The position numbers were made by a program, and so were the translations under genes. From NCBI GenBank assembly GCA_024508855.1, contig JANINJ010000074.1:117007-181006 (forward strand): a stretch of 64,000 nt of DNA, in the 5' to 3' direction. The notes beneath the pieces are model-generated. The model saw nothing but the letters and a program-made list of their open reading frames with translations. It searched no databases and had not been told where the DNA came from. How positions within the stretch are numbered: the first letter of the stretch is position 1; each line of letters starts with the position of its first letter. The stretch comes from Xanthobacteraceae bacterium (GTDB lineage: Bacteria > Pseudomonadota > Alphaproteobacteria > Rhizobiales > Xanthobacteraceae). This document shows positions 49,650-60,408 of this stretch, in pieces.

Positions 49650-50126
49650 TCAGCCGCGGCCGCGATAGGGCGCCACGCCCTGGTCGGGCATCCAGACATC
49701 CTTCGGCAGCTTGCCGGTCTGCCAGAACACGTCGATCGGAATACCGCCGCGCGGATACCAGTAGCCGCCGATACGCAGGAAGCGCGGCTTGATCTCGGAT
49801 GCGATGCGTTTGCCGATCGCGACCGTGCAATCCTCATGAAACGCGCCGTGATTGCGGAAGCTCGCCACATAGAGCTTGAGCGATTTGGATTCCAGCAGCC
49901 ACGCGCCGGGCACGTAGTCGATCACCAGATGCGCGAAATCCGGCTGCCCGGTGATCGGGCACAGCGAGGTGAATTCGGGCGCGGTGAAGCGCACCACGTA
50001 GTTGGTGTCTTTCTGCGGATTTGGCACGCGGTCGAGCTTCGCCTGCTCGGGCGAGGTGGGCCACTCGACGGCACGGCCCAGTTGCAGGTCGGTTGTTTCG
50101 GAGGCGGCGCGCGGTTTTTTCGACAT
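49650..50126 (-). CDS. queF: NADPH-dependent 7-cyano-7-deazaguanine (preQ0) reductase
   Basis: A 158-residue type I QueF of the tunnelling fold, reducing preQ0 nitrile to preQ1 for queuosine in tRNA. The nucleophile is Cys56 in [12 protein letters not shown] with Asp63; the QueF motif LESKSLKLY follows, then [10 protein letters not shown] with His/Glu. The short unimodular form is usual in alphaproteobacteria. I looked for a preQ1 riboswitch upstream and found only a 6-bp hairpin. No other que genes are nearby. Confidence 0.94.
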   Translation of the reverse strand: MSKKPRAASETTDLQLGRAVEWPTSPEQAKLDRVPNPQKDTNYVVRFTAPEFTSLCPITGQPDFAHLVIDYVPGAWLLESKSLKLYVASFRNHGAFHEDCTVAIGKRIASEIKPRFLRIGGYWYPRGGIPIDVFWQTGKLPKDVWMPDQGVAPYRGRG

Positions 50127-50214
50127 GAGCGTCTCCGTATCCCCTGACGGCCTGTCAGGCAAGGTATGCAACCGGCGGCGCCGTGGCCTTTTCTCGCCCG
50201 GTCGCATGCGGTAG

Positions 50215-51540
<1,326 letters not shown>

Positions 51541-51652
51541 GGCGGTCGCCTCCGGCAATCGGCCGGCGCGCATGATGCGTATGTCATGATCCGCGCGCCG
51601 GCCGCACCTCGTTTGCGCTAACCTGCAACTCCCGATGAGGAGATAACGCGCA

Positions 51653-52831
51653 ATGCCGCAACCGATGCTGTTTTCGCCGCTTGAAATCCGAGGGATGCAC
51701 CTGCGCAATCGCGTGGTGGTCGCGCCGATGCATCAGTATTCGGCGGTCGAGGGATTTGCCAACGACTGGCACCTCGTCAATGCCGGCAAGTTCGCGCAGG
51801 GCGGCGCCGGTCTCGTCATCATGGAATCGACCAAAGTGGCGCGCAACGGCGCCGGCACGGTCGGCGATGTCGGCCTCTGGGACGATCACTTCATCGCGCC
51901 ACTGGCGCGCTGCGCGGCGTTTATCAAGGCGCATGGGGCGCGCGCCGGCATCCAGCTCGGCCATTCCGGACGCAAGGCACGGCTGGGACGACCGTGGGAA
52001 GGCGGCAAGCCGCTCAGCGGCACCGAGCCCGGCGTGTTCGACTGGGACGGCTGGGAATTGGTTGCGCCCAGCGCCGTGCCGCATTCGGAGAAGTCTCCTG
52101 TGCCGCGTGCGCTGTCGCATAACGAGGTGCGCGATCTTGCCGTGAAATGGGGCGAGGCCGCCGCACGCGCGGACCGGGCCGGGTTCGACATGGTCGAGAT
52201 CCACGCCGCGCACGGCTACCTGATCCATCAGTTTCTGTCGCCACTCGCCAATGTGCGCACCGACGAATATGGCGGCTCCGAACTCAACCGCTTCCGTTTT
52301 GCGATCGAGGTTGCGGAAAATGTTCGCGCGGCATGGCCTGCGGACAAGCCACTATTCATGCGGCTGTCATGCGAGGACGATGCCGGCTTCGGGCCGGAGG
52401 AGAGCGTGCGGCTGTCGCGCTTGCTGAAAGACAAGGACGTCGACGTCATCGATTGTTCGTCCGGCGGCACGCTGGCCTATTCGCCGATGGATGGCGAGCG
52501 CTCGAGGAAGTACGGCTACCAGGTGCCGTATGCCGAGAAAATCCGCCGTGAAGCGGGCATCAAGACCATGGCCGTGGGGCATATCGTGCACGCCGATCAG
52601 GCCGAAGCCATCCTGCAGGATGGCCGCGCCGATCTCGTCGCGCTGGCTCGCGAAATGCTCTACAACCCGAACTGGCCGATGGATGCCGCGCAGAAGCTCG
52701 GCATCGATCCCGATTTCAGCCTGGTGCCGCCGCCGTATTCCTACTGGCTCGGCAAACGTGCGAAGTCGGCGTTCGAGGGCCGGCCTTCGACGTGGAGCAA
52801 CGGCCTGCCGCCACGAGCTGCAACGGAATAA
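51653..52831 (+). CDS. Old Yellow Enzyme-family NAD(P)H:flavin oxidoreductase
   Basis: A 392-residue FMN-dependent TIM barrel of the YqjM-like OYE class. Markers: LRNRVVVAPMHQYSA (FMN and substrate), QLGHSGRKA, FDMVEIHAAHGYLIHQFLSPLANVRTDEYGGS with the active-site HAAHGY, SPMDGER, and ADLVALAREMLYNPNWP in the phosphate site. Likely reduces activated C=C bonds of enones; the true substrate is unknown. It begins a same-strand set of redox and CoA genes lying between eno and ftsB. Confidence 0.88.
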   Translation: MPQPMLFSPLEIRGMHLRNRVVVAPMHQYSAVEGFANDWHLVNAGKFAQGGAGLVIMESTKVARNGAGTVGDVGLWDDHFIAPLARCAAFIKAHGARAGIQLGHSGRKARLGRPWEGGKPLSGTEPGVFDWDGWELVAPSAVPHSEKSPVPRALSHNEVRDLAVKWGEAAARADRAGFDMVEIHAAHGYLIHQFLSPLANVRTDEYGGSELNRFRFAIEVAENVRAAWPADKPLFMRLSCEDDAGFGPEESVRLSRLLKDKDVDVIDCSSGGTLAYSPMDGERSRKYGYQVPYAEKIRREAGIKTMAVGHIVHADQAEAILQDGRADLVALAREMLYNPNWPMDAAQKLGIDPDFSLVPPPYSYWLGKRAKSAFEGRPSTWSNGLPPRAATE

Positions 52832-52878
52832 TTCTGCGCCAACGCGCGCGTACACAACAATCATCAGGGAGAGGCACG

Positions 52879-54021
52879 ATGAGTTCGGATCACACCAAGG
52901 GACTTCAACTTCGCTCCCTGATCAAGAAGAGCGGTGAGCTCAAAGTATCGTTGGCGGAAGTCGCGGTCCCGGAGCCCGCGCCGGATGAAGTCGTCGTGCG
53001 GGTAGAAGCGACGCCGCTCAATCCCTCCGATCTCGGTCTGCTGTTCGGCGCGGCCGACATGTCGACGGCGAAAGCATCCGGCACCGCGCACCAGCCGGTC
53101 ATCACCGCGAGCGTTCCGGAGGCCGCGATGCGGGCGATGGGCGGCCGTCTCGATGACTCGATGCCGGTCGGCAACGAAGGCGCTGGCGTGGTGGTCAAGG
53201 CCGGCTCGTCGGATGCGGCCAAGGCGCTGCTCGGCAAGACGGTGGCGATGATCGGCGGTGCGATGTACGCGCAGTACCGCACCATGAAGGCGCGCGATTG
53301 CCTGGTGCTGCCCGCAGGCGCGACGCCTGCCGACGGCGCATCATGTTTCGTCAATCCGCTGACCTCGCTCGGCATGGTCGAGACCATGCGGCGCGAGAAC
53401 CACAAGGCGCTGGTACACACTGCGGCCGCATCCAACCTCGGCCAGATGCTCAACAAGATCTGCATCAAGGACGGCATTGCGCTGGTCAACATCGTGCGCA
53501 ACGCGGAGCAGGCCGCGTTGCTGCGCGGCATCGGCGCGAAATACATTTGCGACTCCACGTCGCCAAGCTTCATGGACGATCTGACGCAGGCGCTGATCGA
53601 GACCGGAGCGACTCTCGCATTCGACGCCATCGGCGGCGGCAAGCTCGCGGGTCAGATCCTGACCTGCATGGAAGTCGCGGCGAACGGGACCGCCAAGGTC
53701 TACAGCCGTTACGGCTCCGATGTGTACAAGCAGGTCTACATCTATGGCGGGCTCGACACGGGCCCGACCATCATCAACCGGTCGTTCGGGATGACGTGGG
53801 GCGTCGGCGGCTGGCTGCTGTTTCCGTTCCTGCAAAAAATCGGACCGGCGGATGGCGCGCGATTGCGCCAGCGCGTGGTGGACGAACTCAAGACCACGTT
53901 CGCGAGCCACTACAATCGGGTGATCTCGCTGCAGGAGGCGCTGCAGCTGCCGAACATCGCAATCTACAACAAGCGCTCGACCGGCGAGAAGTTTCTCATC
54001 AATCCGAACAAGGCTGGTTAG
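52879..54021 (+). CDS. Zinc-type/MDR NADPH:quinone-like oxidoreductase
   Basis: A 380-residue medium-chain dehydrogenase/reductase: GroES-like N-terminal domain (~20-155, VPEPAPDEVVVRVEATPLNPSDLGLLFG) and a Rossmann domain (ALVHTAAASNLGQMLNKICI near 185). No structural-zinc Cys cluster is seen, so a quinone-reductase-type enzyme is more likely than an alcohol dehydrogenase. Start 52879 is preceded by GGGAGAGG. It follows the OYE gene by 47 bases. Confidence 0.82.
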   Translation: MSSDHTKGLQLRSLIKKSGELKVSLAEVAVPEPAPDEVVVRVEATPLNPSDLGLLFGAADMSTAKASGTAHQPVITASVPEAAMRAMGGRLDDSMPVGNEGAGVVVKAGSSDAAKALLGKTVAMIGGAMYAQYRTMKARDCLVLPAGATPADGASCFVNPLTSLGMVETMRRENHKALVHTAAASNLGQMLNKICIKDGIALVNIVRNAEQAALLRGIGAKYICDSTSPSFMDDLTQALIETGATLAFDAIGGGKLAGQILTCMEVAANGTAKVYSRYGSDVYKQVYIYGGLDTGPTIINRSFGMTWGVGGWLLFPFLQKIGPADGARLRQRVVDELKTTFASHYNRVISLQEALQLPNIAIYNKRSTGEKFLINPNKAG

Positions 54022-54088
54022 CGTTTAACACAGTTGCATTCTCCGCGTCGCGTGCGAACCTGCCGCAAAACAAACGCGGAGAAACGCA

Positions 54089-55231
54089 ATGGACGGGCCG
54101 CTCGCGGGCATCAAGGTGATCGAGATCGGGCAGGCGGTAGCCGGCCCGATGGCGGGAATGATCTTCGGCGACATGGGCGCCGACGTCATCAAGATCGAGA
54201 AACCCGACGGCGGCGACGACGCGCGATCATGGGGGCCGCCATTCATCGACGGCGACTCCATGCTATTCCACTCGATGAATCGCAACAAGCGTTCGGTCAC
54301 GCTCGACATCAAAAATCCGGATGACGTGGCGAAGCTAAAGGAGCTTGCGCGCGACGCGGATATCCTGATCCAGAACCTGCGCTCCGGTGTTGTCGCGGAT
54401 GCGGGCATCGGGCCCGATGTGATGTGCGCGCTCAATCCGCGGCTGATCTACTGTTCGGTCTGGGCATTCGGGCCCAAAGGACCGCTGCGCGGCGCGCCGG
54501 GGTTCGATCCGTTGTTGCAGGCCTATGGCGGCGTCATGACGCTGACCGGCCGGCCCGACGATCCGCCGACCTTCTGCGCGCCCGCGATCAACGATCGCGC
54601 CACCGCGCAATGGTGCGTGATCGGCGCGCTCGGTGCGCTGCAGGCGCGGCATCGCACCGGCAAGGGCTGTGTGATCGATACGTCGCTGTTCGATAGCGCG
54701 GTCGGCTGGGTCGAAGGCCCGCTCAACAACTATCTCCACACCGGCAAGATGGCACCGCGCCACGGTGGCGCGAGTTTCACGTTGGTGCCGTATCAGGTGT
54801 TCGAGACGGCGGACCGGCCGATTTGCATTGCTGCCGGCAATGAACGCCTGTTCGCGAAATGCGCGGCAGTGCTCGATCACCCGGAATGGACCACCGACCC
54901 ACGCTTCGCAAAAGTGCGTGATCGCGCCGCCAATCGCTTTGCATTGATCGACCTGATGAAACCGGTGCTGCTGACCAGGACGCGGGCCGAGTGGATGGCC
55001 GCGCTCGAAAGCGTCGGGGTGCCGTGCGGTCCGGTGAACGATATTGCCGAACTCGCGCAGACCGAACAGTTGCAGGCGGTCGATCTGATGCGCACGCTGC
55101 CGGGCAGCGAATTGAGAGTGGTGGGGCTGCCGATCACGTTCGATGGCGAGCGGCCCCATCCGCACGCGGACGCCCCAAAGCTCGGCGAGCACAATGACAC
55201 CGTCATGACAGGGGTGCGGGCGGCGGAATAG
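54089..55231 (+). CDS. Family III CoA-transferase (CaiB/BaiF type)
   Basis: A 380-residue CaiB/BaiF enzyme, recognised by LAGIKVIEIGQAVAGPMAGMIFGDMGADVIKIEKPDGGDDAR, NRNKRSVTLDIKNPDD, LLQAYGGVMTLTGRPDDPPT, and GVPCGPVNDIAEL. Family members move CoA between carboxylic acids through an aspartyl-CoA intermediate at a conserved Asp near the first quarter of the fold. The substrate acid is unknown. Ribosome site GGAG at 54077. Neighbours suggest a small carboxylate or aromatic degradation set (inference). Confidence 0.86.
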   Translation: MDGPLAGIKVIEIGQAVAGPMAGMIFGDMGADVIKIEKPDGGDDARSWGPPFIDGDSMLFHSMNRNKRSVTLDIKNPDDVAKLKELARDADILIQNLRSGVVADAGIGPDVMCALNPRLIYCSVWAFGPKGPLRGAPGFDPLLQAYGGVMTLTGRPDDPPTFCAPAINDRATAQWCVIGALGALQARHRTGKGCVIDTSLFDSAVGWVEGPLNNYLHTGKMAPRHGGASFTLVPYQVFETADRPICIAAGNERLFAKCAAVLDHPEWTTDPRFAKVRDRAANRFALIDLMKPVLLTRTRAEWMAALESVGVPCGPVNDIAELAQTEQLQAVDLMRTLPGSELRVVGLPITFDGERPHPHADAPKLGEHNDTVMTGVRAAE

Positions 55232-55340
55232 CCTTGGCATGATCTGCTGCGCCGGATTGATCGGGTGGGCTTGCATCCGCATTGGGTCTGGTTGAAAACC
55301 GCATCACCTCCCGGAGTCATCCAGCAAAGGACATCTGTTC

Positions 55341-55895
55341 ATGGCCACCTACAGCGTCGCAGTCATCGTCGGCAGCCTTCGCAAGGAATCCTTCTCTCTC
55401 AAGATCGCCAAGGCGCTGGAGAAGCTGGCGCATCCATCGCTGACGTTCGATATCGTGACGCTTGGCGGCTTGTCGTTCTACAATCAGGACCTCGAAGCGA
55501 CGCCGCCGGCCGATTGGGTGGCATTCCGCGATCGCGTCAGGAAGGCGGATGCAGTCCTGTTCGTTACCCCGGAATACAACCGCTCGGTGCCCGGCGTTCT
55601 GAAGAATGCCATCGACGTCGGATCGCGGCCCTACGGCAAGAGTGCGTTCGACGGCAAGCCGGCCGGTATTATCAGCAACTCCCCGGGCGCAATTGGCGCG
55701 TTCGGCGCCAATCACCACCTGCGCCAGTCGCTGACCTTCCTCAACATGCCGATCCTGCAACAGCCGGAAGCCTATATCGGCGGCATCGGGGATGCCTTCG
55801 ACGACAAGGGCGATCTCGTGAAGGACTCGCTGCGCGAGTTCCTGACCAAATACCTGGCCGCCTTTGCCGCCTGGGTGGCCCAGCAAAAAAAGTAA
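55341..55895 (+). CDS. NADPH-dependent FMN reductase (flavodoxin fold)
   Basis: A 184-residue flavodoxin-like reductase: phosphate loop GSLRKESFS at 11-19, TPEYNRSVPGVLKNAID near 80-96 and SNSPGAIGAFGANHHLRQ near 117-134 form the FMN site. The family reduces FMN, quinones or chromate. It could supply reduced flavin or recycle quinones for the oxidoreductases upstream (inference). A rho-independent terminator follows. Confidence 0.9.
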   Translation: MATYSVAVIVGSLRKESFSLKIAKALEKLAHPSLTFDIVTLGGLSFYNQDLEATPPADWVAFRDRVRKADAVLFVTPEYNRSVPGVLKNAIDVGSRPYGKSAFDGKPAGIISNSPGAIGAFGANHHLRQSLTFLNMPILQQPEAYIGGIGDAFDDKGDLVKDSLREFLTKYLAAFAAWVAQQKK

Positions 55896-55911
55896 GCCCG
55901 TCCATTTGAGT

Positions 55912-55952
55912 ACGACCCGGTTGTTAGGTGTCCATTAACCGGGTCGTTTCAT
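55912..55952 (+). terminator. Rho-independent terminator after the FMN reductase gene
   Basis: An 11-bp stem (55912-55922 with 55937-55947) with a 14-base loop, followed by TTCAT, 17 bases after the stop codon. It separates the redox genes from ftsB, whose start is only 10 bases further. Confidence 0.7.
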
Positions 55953-55961
55953 CTTCGCGAC

Positions 55962-56279
55962 ATGGTTTCTCGCGCACGATTGAAAGCTTGGCTGACTGGG
56001 GTCGCTCTCTACTCGATAGCGACGGCGGCGGTCGCCTATTTTGGCGTCAATGCCTATACCGGCAAGTACGGCCTGAATGCGCGTCAGGAACTGGACCAGG
56101 AAGTCATCGCGCTGACCTCCGAACTCGCCCGTCTCAAGAAGGAGCGGGCCGAAGGCGAACAGCGCGTCTCGCTTTTGCGCGCCGACCGGGTCGATCCGGA
56201 CATGCTCGACGAGCGCGTACGCTATCAGCTCGACTACGTACATCCCCGCGATCTGGTGAAGCTGATCAAGCCGAATTGA
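55962..56279 (+). CDS. ftsB: Cell division protein FtsB/DivIC
   Basis: A 105-residue divisome protein. One transmembrane helix at about 9-30, then a coiled coil at about 40-72 (ELDQEVIALTSELARLKKERAEGEQRV), then the ARYQLDYVHPRD-like tail typical of septum-formation initiators. It links FtsQ and FtsL and helps activate FtsWI. The location upstream of pdhA, downstream of eno, is conserved in alphaproteobacteria. No clear ribosome site precedes the ATG. Confidence 0.88.
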   Translation: MVSRARLKAWLTGVALYSIATAAVAYFGVNAYTGKYGLNARQELDQEVIALTSELARLKKERAEGEQRVSLLRADRVDPDMLDERVRYQLDYVHPRDLVKLIKPN

Positions 56280-56339
56280 ATCGTCGGGTTACCAACGCGG
56301 CCTGATGTCACGGCGTTACGTTACGCGTCGTGCTGAAAT

Positions 56340-56403
56340 TTCAAAATCCTTCAAAATCGATCACGAAAATTTCGTCTGCTGCATTGCGTCATGATGCATT
56401 GCG
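56340..56403 (+). promoter_or_regulatory. Repeat-rich regulatory region upstream of pdhA
   Basis: Within the 202 bases before pdhA lie two TTCAAAATC copies (starting near 56340 and 56350), a perfect 13-base palindrome ACGAAA-A-TTTCGT (56363-56375), and two TGCATTGCG direct repeats (56380-56388 and 56395-56403; start-to-start 15 bases). The region is clearly more AT-rich than its surroundings. Which regulator binds is not known. Confidence 0.45.
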
Positions 56404-56481
56404 CGACTTTGCCACGGGCTGCTTTCAAGGCCGTGGGAGTTGGAGTAGAGAAGGACATTACCTCTCTCATCCGGACGAGTT

Positions 56482-57507
56482 ATGGCCGCAGCAAAAAAGA
56501 GCGTCACGCAGGAAAAAGGGCAGGAGACCAAAGGTTCTCGTACCCCTCTTGAGTTCACCAAAGATCAGGAGTTGAAGGCGCTTCGCGACATGCTGCTGAT
56601 CCGCCGGTTCGAGGAAAAGGCCGGTCAGCTTTACGGCATGGGCGCCATCGGTGGCTTCTGCCATCTCTACATCGGCCAGGAAGCCATCGTCGTCGGTATG
56701 CAGATGGTGCTTAAGCCGGGCGATGAAGTCATCACCGGATACCGCGACCACGGCCATATGCTGGCGACCGGCATGGAAGCCAGGGGCGTGATGGCCGAAC
56801 TGACCGGGCGCCGCGGCGGCTATTCCCGCGGCAAGGGCGGCTCCATGCACATGTTCAGCAAGGAGAAGCATTTCTACGGCGGCCACGGCATCGTCGGCGC
56901 GCAGGTATCGCTCGGCACCGGACTGGCGTTCGCCAATCGCTATCGCGGCAATGACAATGTCGCCATCGTCTATTTCGGCGACGGCGCGGCCAACCAGGGC
57001 CAGGTCTACGAAAGCTTCAACATGGCGGAGCTCTGGAAGCTCCCGGCGGTCTACGTCATCGAGAACAACCGCTACGCCATGGGCACCTCGGTCAGCCGGT
57101 CCTCGGCGCAGCAGGATTTCTCCAAGCGCGGTGTTTCCTTCAACATCCCGGGCGAACAGGTCGACGGTATGGACGTCCGAGCGGTGAAGGCCGCCGGCGA
57201 AAAGGCGGTGAAGTGGTGCCGCGAGGGCAACGGTCCCTATATCCTTGAAATGCAGACCTACCGCTATCGCGGCCACTCGATGTCGGACCCGGCGAAGTAT
57301 CGCACCCGCGAGGAAGTGGACAAGGTGCGTCACGATTCCGATCCAATCGAGCAGGTACGCAATCGCCTGCTGGCGGCCAAGGTCGGCGAGCAGGATCTGA
57401 AGGCGATCGACGCCGAGGTGCGCGAGATCGTCAACGAGGCGGCGGATTTTGCCCAGCACGATCCGGAGCCGGATGTGTCGGAGCTTTACACCGATATTTA
57501 TCGCTGA
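56482..57507 (+). CDS. pdhA: Pyruvate dehydrogenase E1 component, alpha subunit
   Basis: A 341-residue thiamine-diphosphate subunit decarboxylating pyruvate. The ThDP motif [23 protein letters not shown] starts at Gly166 and ends near VIENN at 195. [20 protein letters not shown] is the conserved phosphorylation-loop region of E1-alpha. The N-terminus has a short Lys-rich extension. First gene of pdhA-pdhB-pdhC-lpd. Confidence 0.96.
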   Translation: MAAAKKSVTQEKGQETKGSRTPLEFTKDQELKALRDMLLIRRFEEKAGQLYGMGAIGGFCHLYIGQEAIVVGMQMVLKPGDEVITGYRDHGHMLATGMEARGVMAELTGRRGGYSRGKGGSMHMFSKEKHFYGGHGIVGAQVSLGTGLAFANRYRGNDNVAIVYFGDGAANQGQVYESFNMAELWKLPAVYVIENNRYAMGTSVSRSSAQQDFSKRGVSFNIPGEQVDGMDVRAVKAAGEKAVKWCREGNGPYILEMQTYRYRGHSMSDPAKYRTREEVDKVRHDSDPIEQVRNRLLAAKVGEQDLKAIDAEVREIVNEAADFAQHDPEPDVSELYTDIYR

Positions 57508-57538
57508 GCGCGCAGCAGTCTTACGTTCTGGAGCGAAT

Positions 57539-58948
57539 ATGCCAATTCAAGTTCTCATGCCCGCGCTTTCGCCGACGATGGAGAAAGGCAACCTCGCCAA
57601 ATGGCTGAAGAAGGAAGGCGAGACCATCAAGTCCGGTGACGTGATCGCCGAGATCGAGACCGACAAGGCCACGATGGAAGTCGAGGCCACCGACGAAGGG
57701 ACGCTCGGCAAGATACTCATTCCCGAAGGCACTGCCGACGTTGCGGTCAACACGCCGATCGCCACCATTCTGGCGGATGGCGAGAGCGCTGCCGATCTCG
57801 GCAACGCGCCCGCGCCTGCCAAACAGGAAGCCAAGCAGGAAACCAAGGCAGAGGCGGCTCCGGCGGAAGCAAAGTCCACTCCCGCGCCTGAGAAGCCCGC
57901 ACAGGCTGCGCCCGAAGCGCCGAAGGCTACCGCGGCCGCCGATCCGGATATCCCGGAAGGCACCGAGATGGTGACCATGACGATCCGCGACGCATTGCGC
58001 GACGCCATGGCCGAGGAAATGCGCCGCGACGAAGACGTCTTTGTCATGGGCGAGGAGGTTGCGGAGTACCAGGGTGCCTACAAGGTCACGCAGGGGCTGC
58101 TGCAGGAATTCGGCGCACGGCGGGTGATCGATACGCCGATCACCGAGCACGGCTTCGCCGGCGTCGGCGTCGGCGCTGCGATGGCGGGGCTGAAGCCCAT
58201 CGTCGAATTCATGACCTTCAACTTCGCCATGCAGGCGATCGACCAGATCATCAACTCGGCGGCGAAGACGCTGTACATGTCCGGCGGACAGATGGGTTGC
58301 TCGATCGTATTCCGCGGTCCGAACGGCGCGGCGGCACGCGTTGCCGCGCAGCACAGCCAGGATTACTCGGCGTGGTACTCGCAGATTCCTGGCCTCAAGG
58401 TGATCGCGCCGTATTCGGCCGCCGACTACAAGGGCCTGCTCAAGGCTGCGATCCGCGATCCCAATCCGGTGATCTTCCTCGAGAACGAAATCCTCTACGG
58501 TCATACCGGCGAAGTGCCGAAGCTTGCCGACTACGTTGTGCCGATCGGCAAGGCGAAGATCGCGCGCGTCGGCCAGCATGTCACGCTGATCGCGTGGTCG
58601 AACGGCATGAGCTACGCGCTCAAGGCCGCCGAGGAACTGGCGAAGGAAGGTATCGAGGCCGAGGTCATCGACCTGCGCACGCTGCGCCCGATGGATACCG
58701 AGACCATCGTCGCGTCGGTGCAGAAGACCGGTCGCGCGGTCGTGGTCGAGGAAGGCTGGCAGCAGTCGGGCGTCGGCGCCGAAGTCGCTGCGCGCTTGAT
58801 GGAGCACGCGTTCGATTATCTCGACGCGCCGGTCGCGCGCGTGTCGGGCAAGGACGTGCCGATGCCGTATGCCGCCAATCTCGAAAAGCTCGCGCTGCCG
58901 TCGGTGGCCGAAGTGGTCGAGGCGGCGAAGGCCGTTTGTTATCGTTGA
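57539..58948 (+). CDS. pdhB: Pyruvate dehydrogenase E1 beta subunit with N-terminal lipoyl domain
   Basis: A 469-residue E1-beta carrying an extra lipoyl domain at 1-80 (lipoyl Lys43 in [11 protein letters not shown]), an Ala/Pro/Lys/Glu linker (~80-143) and the E1-beta domain from ~145 ([41 protein letters not shown]). Standard E1-beta has ~330 residues; the fused form is a known rhizobial/alphaproteobacterial trait. The lipoyl domain is nearly identical to that of the next gene. Start 57539 begins [17 protein letters not shown]. Confidence 0.96.
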   Translation: MPIQVLMPALSPTMEKGNLAKWLKKEGETIKSGDVIAEIETDKATMEVEATDEGTLGKILIPEGTADVAVNTPIATILADGESAADLGNAPAPAKQEAKQETKAEAAPAEAKSTPAPEKPAQAAPEAPKATAAADPDIPEGTEMVTMTIRDALRDAMAEEMRRDEDVFVMGEEVAEYQGAYKVTQGLLQEFGARRVIDTPITEHGFAGVGVGAAMAGLKPIVEFMTFNFAMQAIDQIINSAAKTLYMSGGQMGCSIVFRGPNGAAARVAAQHSQDYSAWYSQIPGLKVIAPYSAADYKGLLKAAIRDPNPVIFLENEILYGHTGEVPKLADYVVPIGKAKIARVGQHVTLIAWSNGMSYALKAAEELAKEGIEAEVIDLRTLRPMDTETIVASVQKTGRAVVVEEGWQQSGVGAEVAARLMEHAFDYLDAPVARVSGKDVPMPYAANLEKLALPSVAEVVEAAKAVCYR

Positions 58949-58965
58949 GAGAGCAGGGCTGACAC

Positions 58966-60342
58966 ATGCCGATCAATATCCTGATGCCCGCGCTGTCGCC
59001 GACGATGGAAAAGGGCAACCTCGCTAAGTGGCTCAAGAAAGAGGGCGATAAGGTCAAGTCCGGCGACGTGATCGCCGAGATCGAGACCGACAAGGCGACG
59101 ATGGAAGTCGAAGCCGTTGATGAAGGCACCATCGCCAAAATCCTCGTGCCGGAAGGCACCGCCGATGTTCCGGTCAACGACGTGATCGCGGTGCTCGCCG
59201 GCGATGGTGAGGACGTCAAGGCGGCGGGAACGGCTGCTCCGGCCAAGGCCGAGGCGAAAGCGGAGCCAAAGGCGGAAACCAAATCCGAAGCGCCGAAGGA
59301 GAGTGCTGCTCCGAAGGCTCCGGCGCCTGCGCCCGCTGTTGCGCCATCGGCACCGGCCAAGGTTGCGCCTCCGCAGGCAGCACCGTCGCAGGCCAACGGA
59401 CACGCCCGCATCTTCTCATCGCCGCTCGCCCGCAGGCTTGCGAAGGACGCCGGCATCGAGTTGTCGCGGATCAGCGGCAGCGGTCCGCATGGCCGCATCG
59501 TCGCGCGCGATGTCGAAGACGCAAAGGCAGGCAAGGGCCTGAAGGCACCGGCGGCGGCCGCCGCTCCGGGCGGAGCCGTTGCGGGCATCGGTGCGCCAGC
59601 GATGTCCGATCCGCAAATCCTCGCGCTGTATGAGGAGGGCGGTTACGAAAGCATTCCGCACGATTCCATGCGCCGGACCATCGCGCAGCGTCTCACCGCC
59701 GCAACGAATTCGATGCCGACATTCTACCTCACGGTGGATTGCGACCTCGGCAAGCTGAACGCCGCGCGAGAGGAAATCAACGCCGCGGCCGGCAAGGACA
59801 AGGACGGCAAGCCGCTCTACAAACTCTCCGTCAACGACTTCGTCATCAAGGCCATGGCGCTGGCGCTGCAGAAGATCCCCGAAGCGAACGTGTCGTGGAC
59901 GGAAGCCGCGATGCTTCGCCACAAGCATTCGGATATCGGCGTCGCGGTCGCGTTGCCGTTCGGTCTCATCACGCCGATCATCCGTCAGGCCGAGCTCAAG
60001 TCGCTGTCGGCGATCTCCAACGAGATGAAGGACCTTGCGGGTCGCGCCAAGGCCAAGAAGCTCAAGCCCAACGAATACCAGGGCGGCACGTCCTCGGTGT
60101 CCAACCTCGGCATGTACGGCATCAAGGATTTCACCGCGGTGATCAATCCGCCGCAGTCCTCCATCCTGGCGGTCGGTACCGGTGAGGACCGCGCGGTCGT
60201 GCGCAAGGGCCAGATCGTGGTGGCATCGATGATGAGCGTCACGTTGTCGTGCGACCACCGCGCCATCGACGGCGCGCTCGGCGCGGAACTGATCACGGCG
60301 TTCAAGAAGCTGATCGAAAATCCGGTGATGATGGTCGTGTAA
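58966..60342 (+). CDS. pdhC: Dihydrolipoamide acetyltransferase (PDH E2)
   Basis: A 458-residue E2 core: lipoyl domain 1-80 (Lys43), Ala/Pro/Lys linker, peripheral-subunit-binding domain near 145-182 ([20 protein letters not shown]), second linker, and catalytic domain to the end with His431 and Asp435 in CDHRAIDG. A single lipoyl domain in E2 is complemented by the one on E1-beta. It follows pdhB by 17 bases. Confidence 0.96.
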   Translation: MPINILMPALSPTMEKGNLAKWLKKEGDKVKSGDVIAEIETDKATMEVEAVDEGTIAKILVPEGTADVPVNDVIAVLAGDGEDVKAAGTAAPAKAEAKAEPKAETKSEAPKESAAPKAPAPAPAVAPSAPAKVAPPQAAPSQANGHARIFSSPLARRLAKDAGIELSRISGSGPHGRIVARDVEDAKAGKGLKAPAAAAAPGGAVAGIGAPAMSDPQILALYEEGGYESIPHDSMRRTIAQRLTAATNSMPTFYLTVDCDLGKLNAAREEINAAAGKDKDGKPLYKLSVNDFVIKAMALALQKIPEANVSWTEAAMLRHKHSDIGVAVALPFGLITPIIRQAELKSLSAISNEMKDLAGRAKAKKLKPNEYQGGTSSVSNLGMYGIKDFTAVINPPQSSILAVGTGEDRAVVRKGQIVVASMMSVTLSCDHRAIDGALGAELITAFKKLIENPVMMVV

Positions 60343-60408
60343 CGGCGAAGACACCACAGTGGTCCTTCCCTCCCACGAAGGAGAGGGAAGCAGGAGAAAC
60401 GTCTGAAC

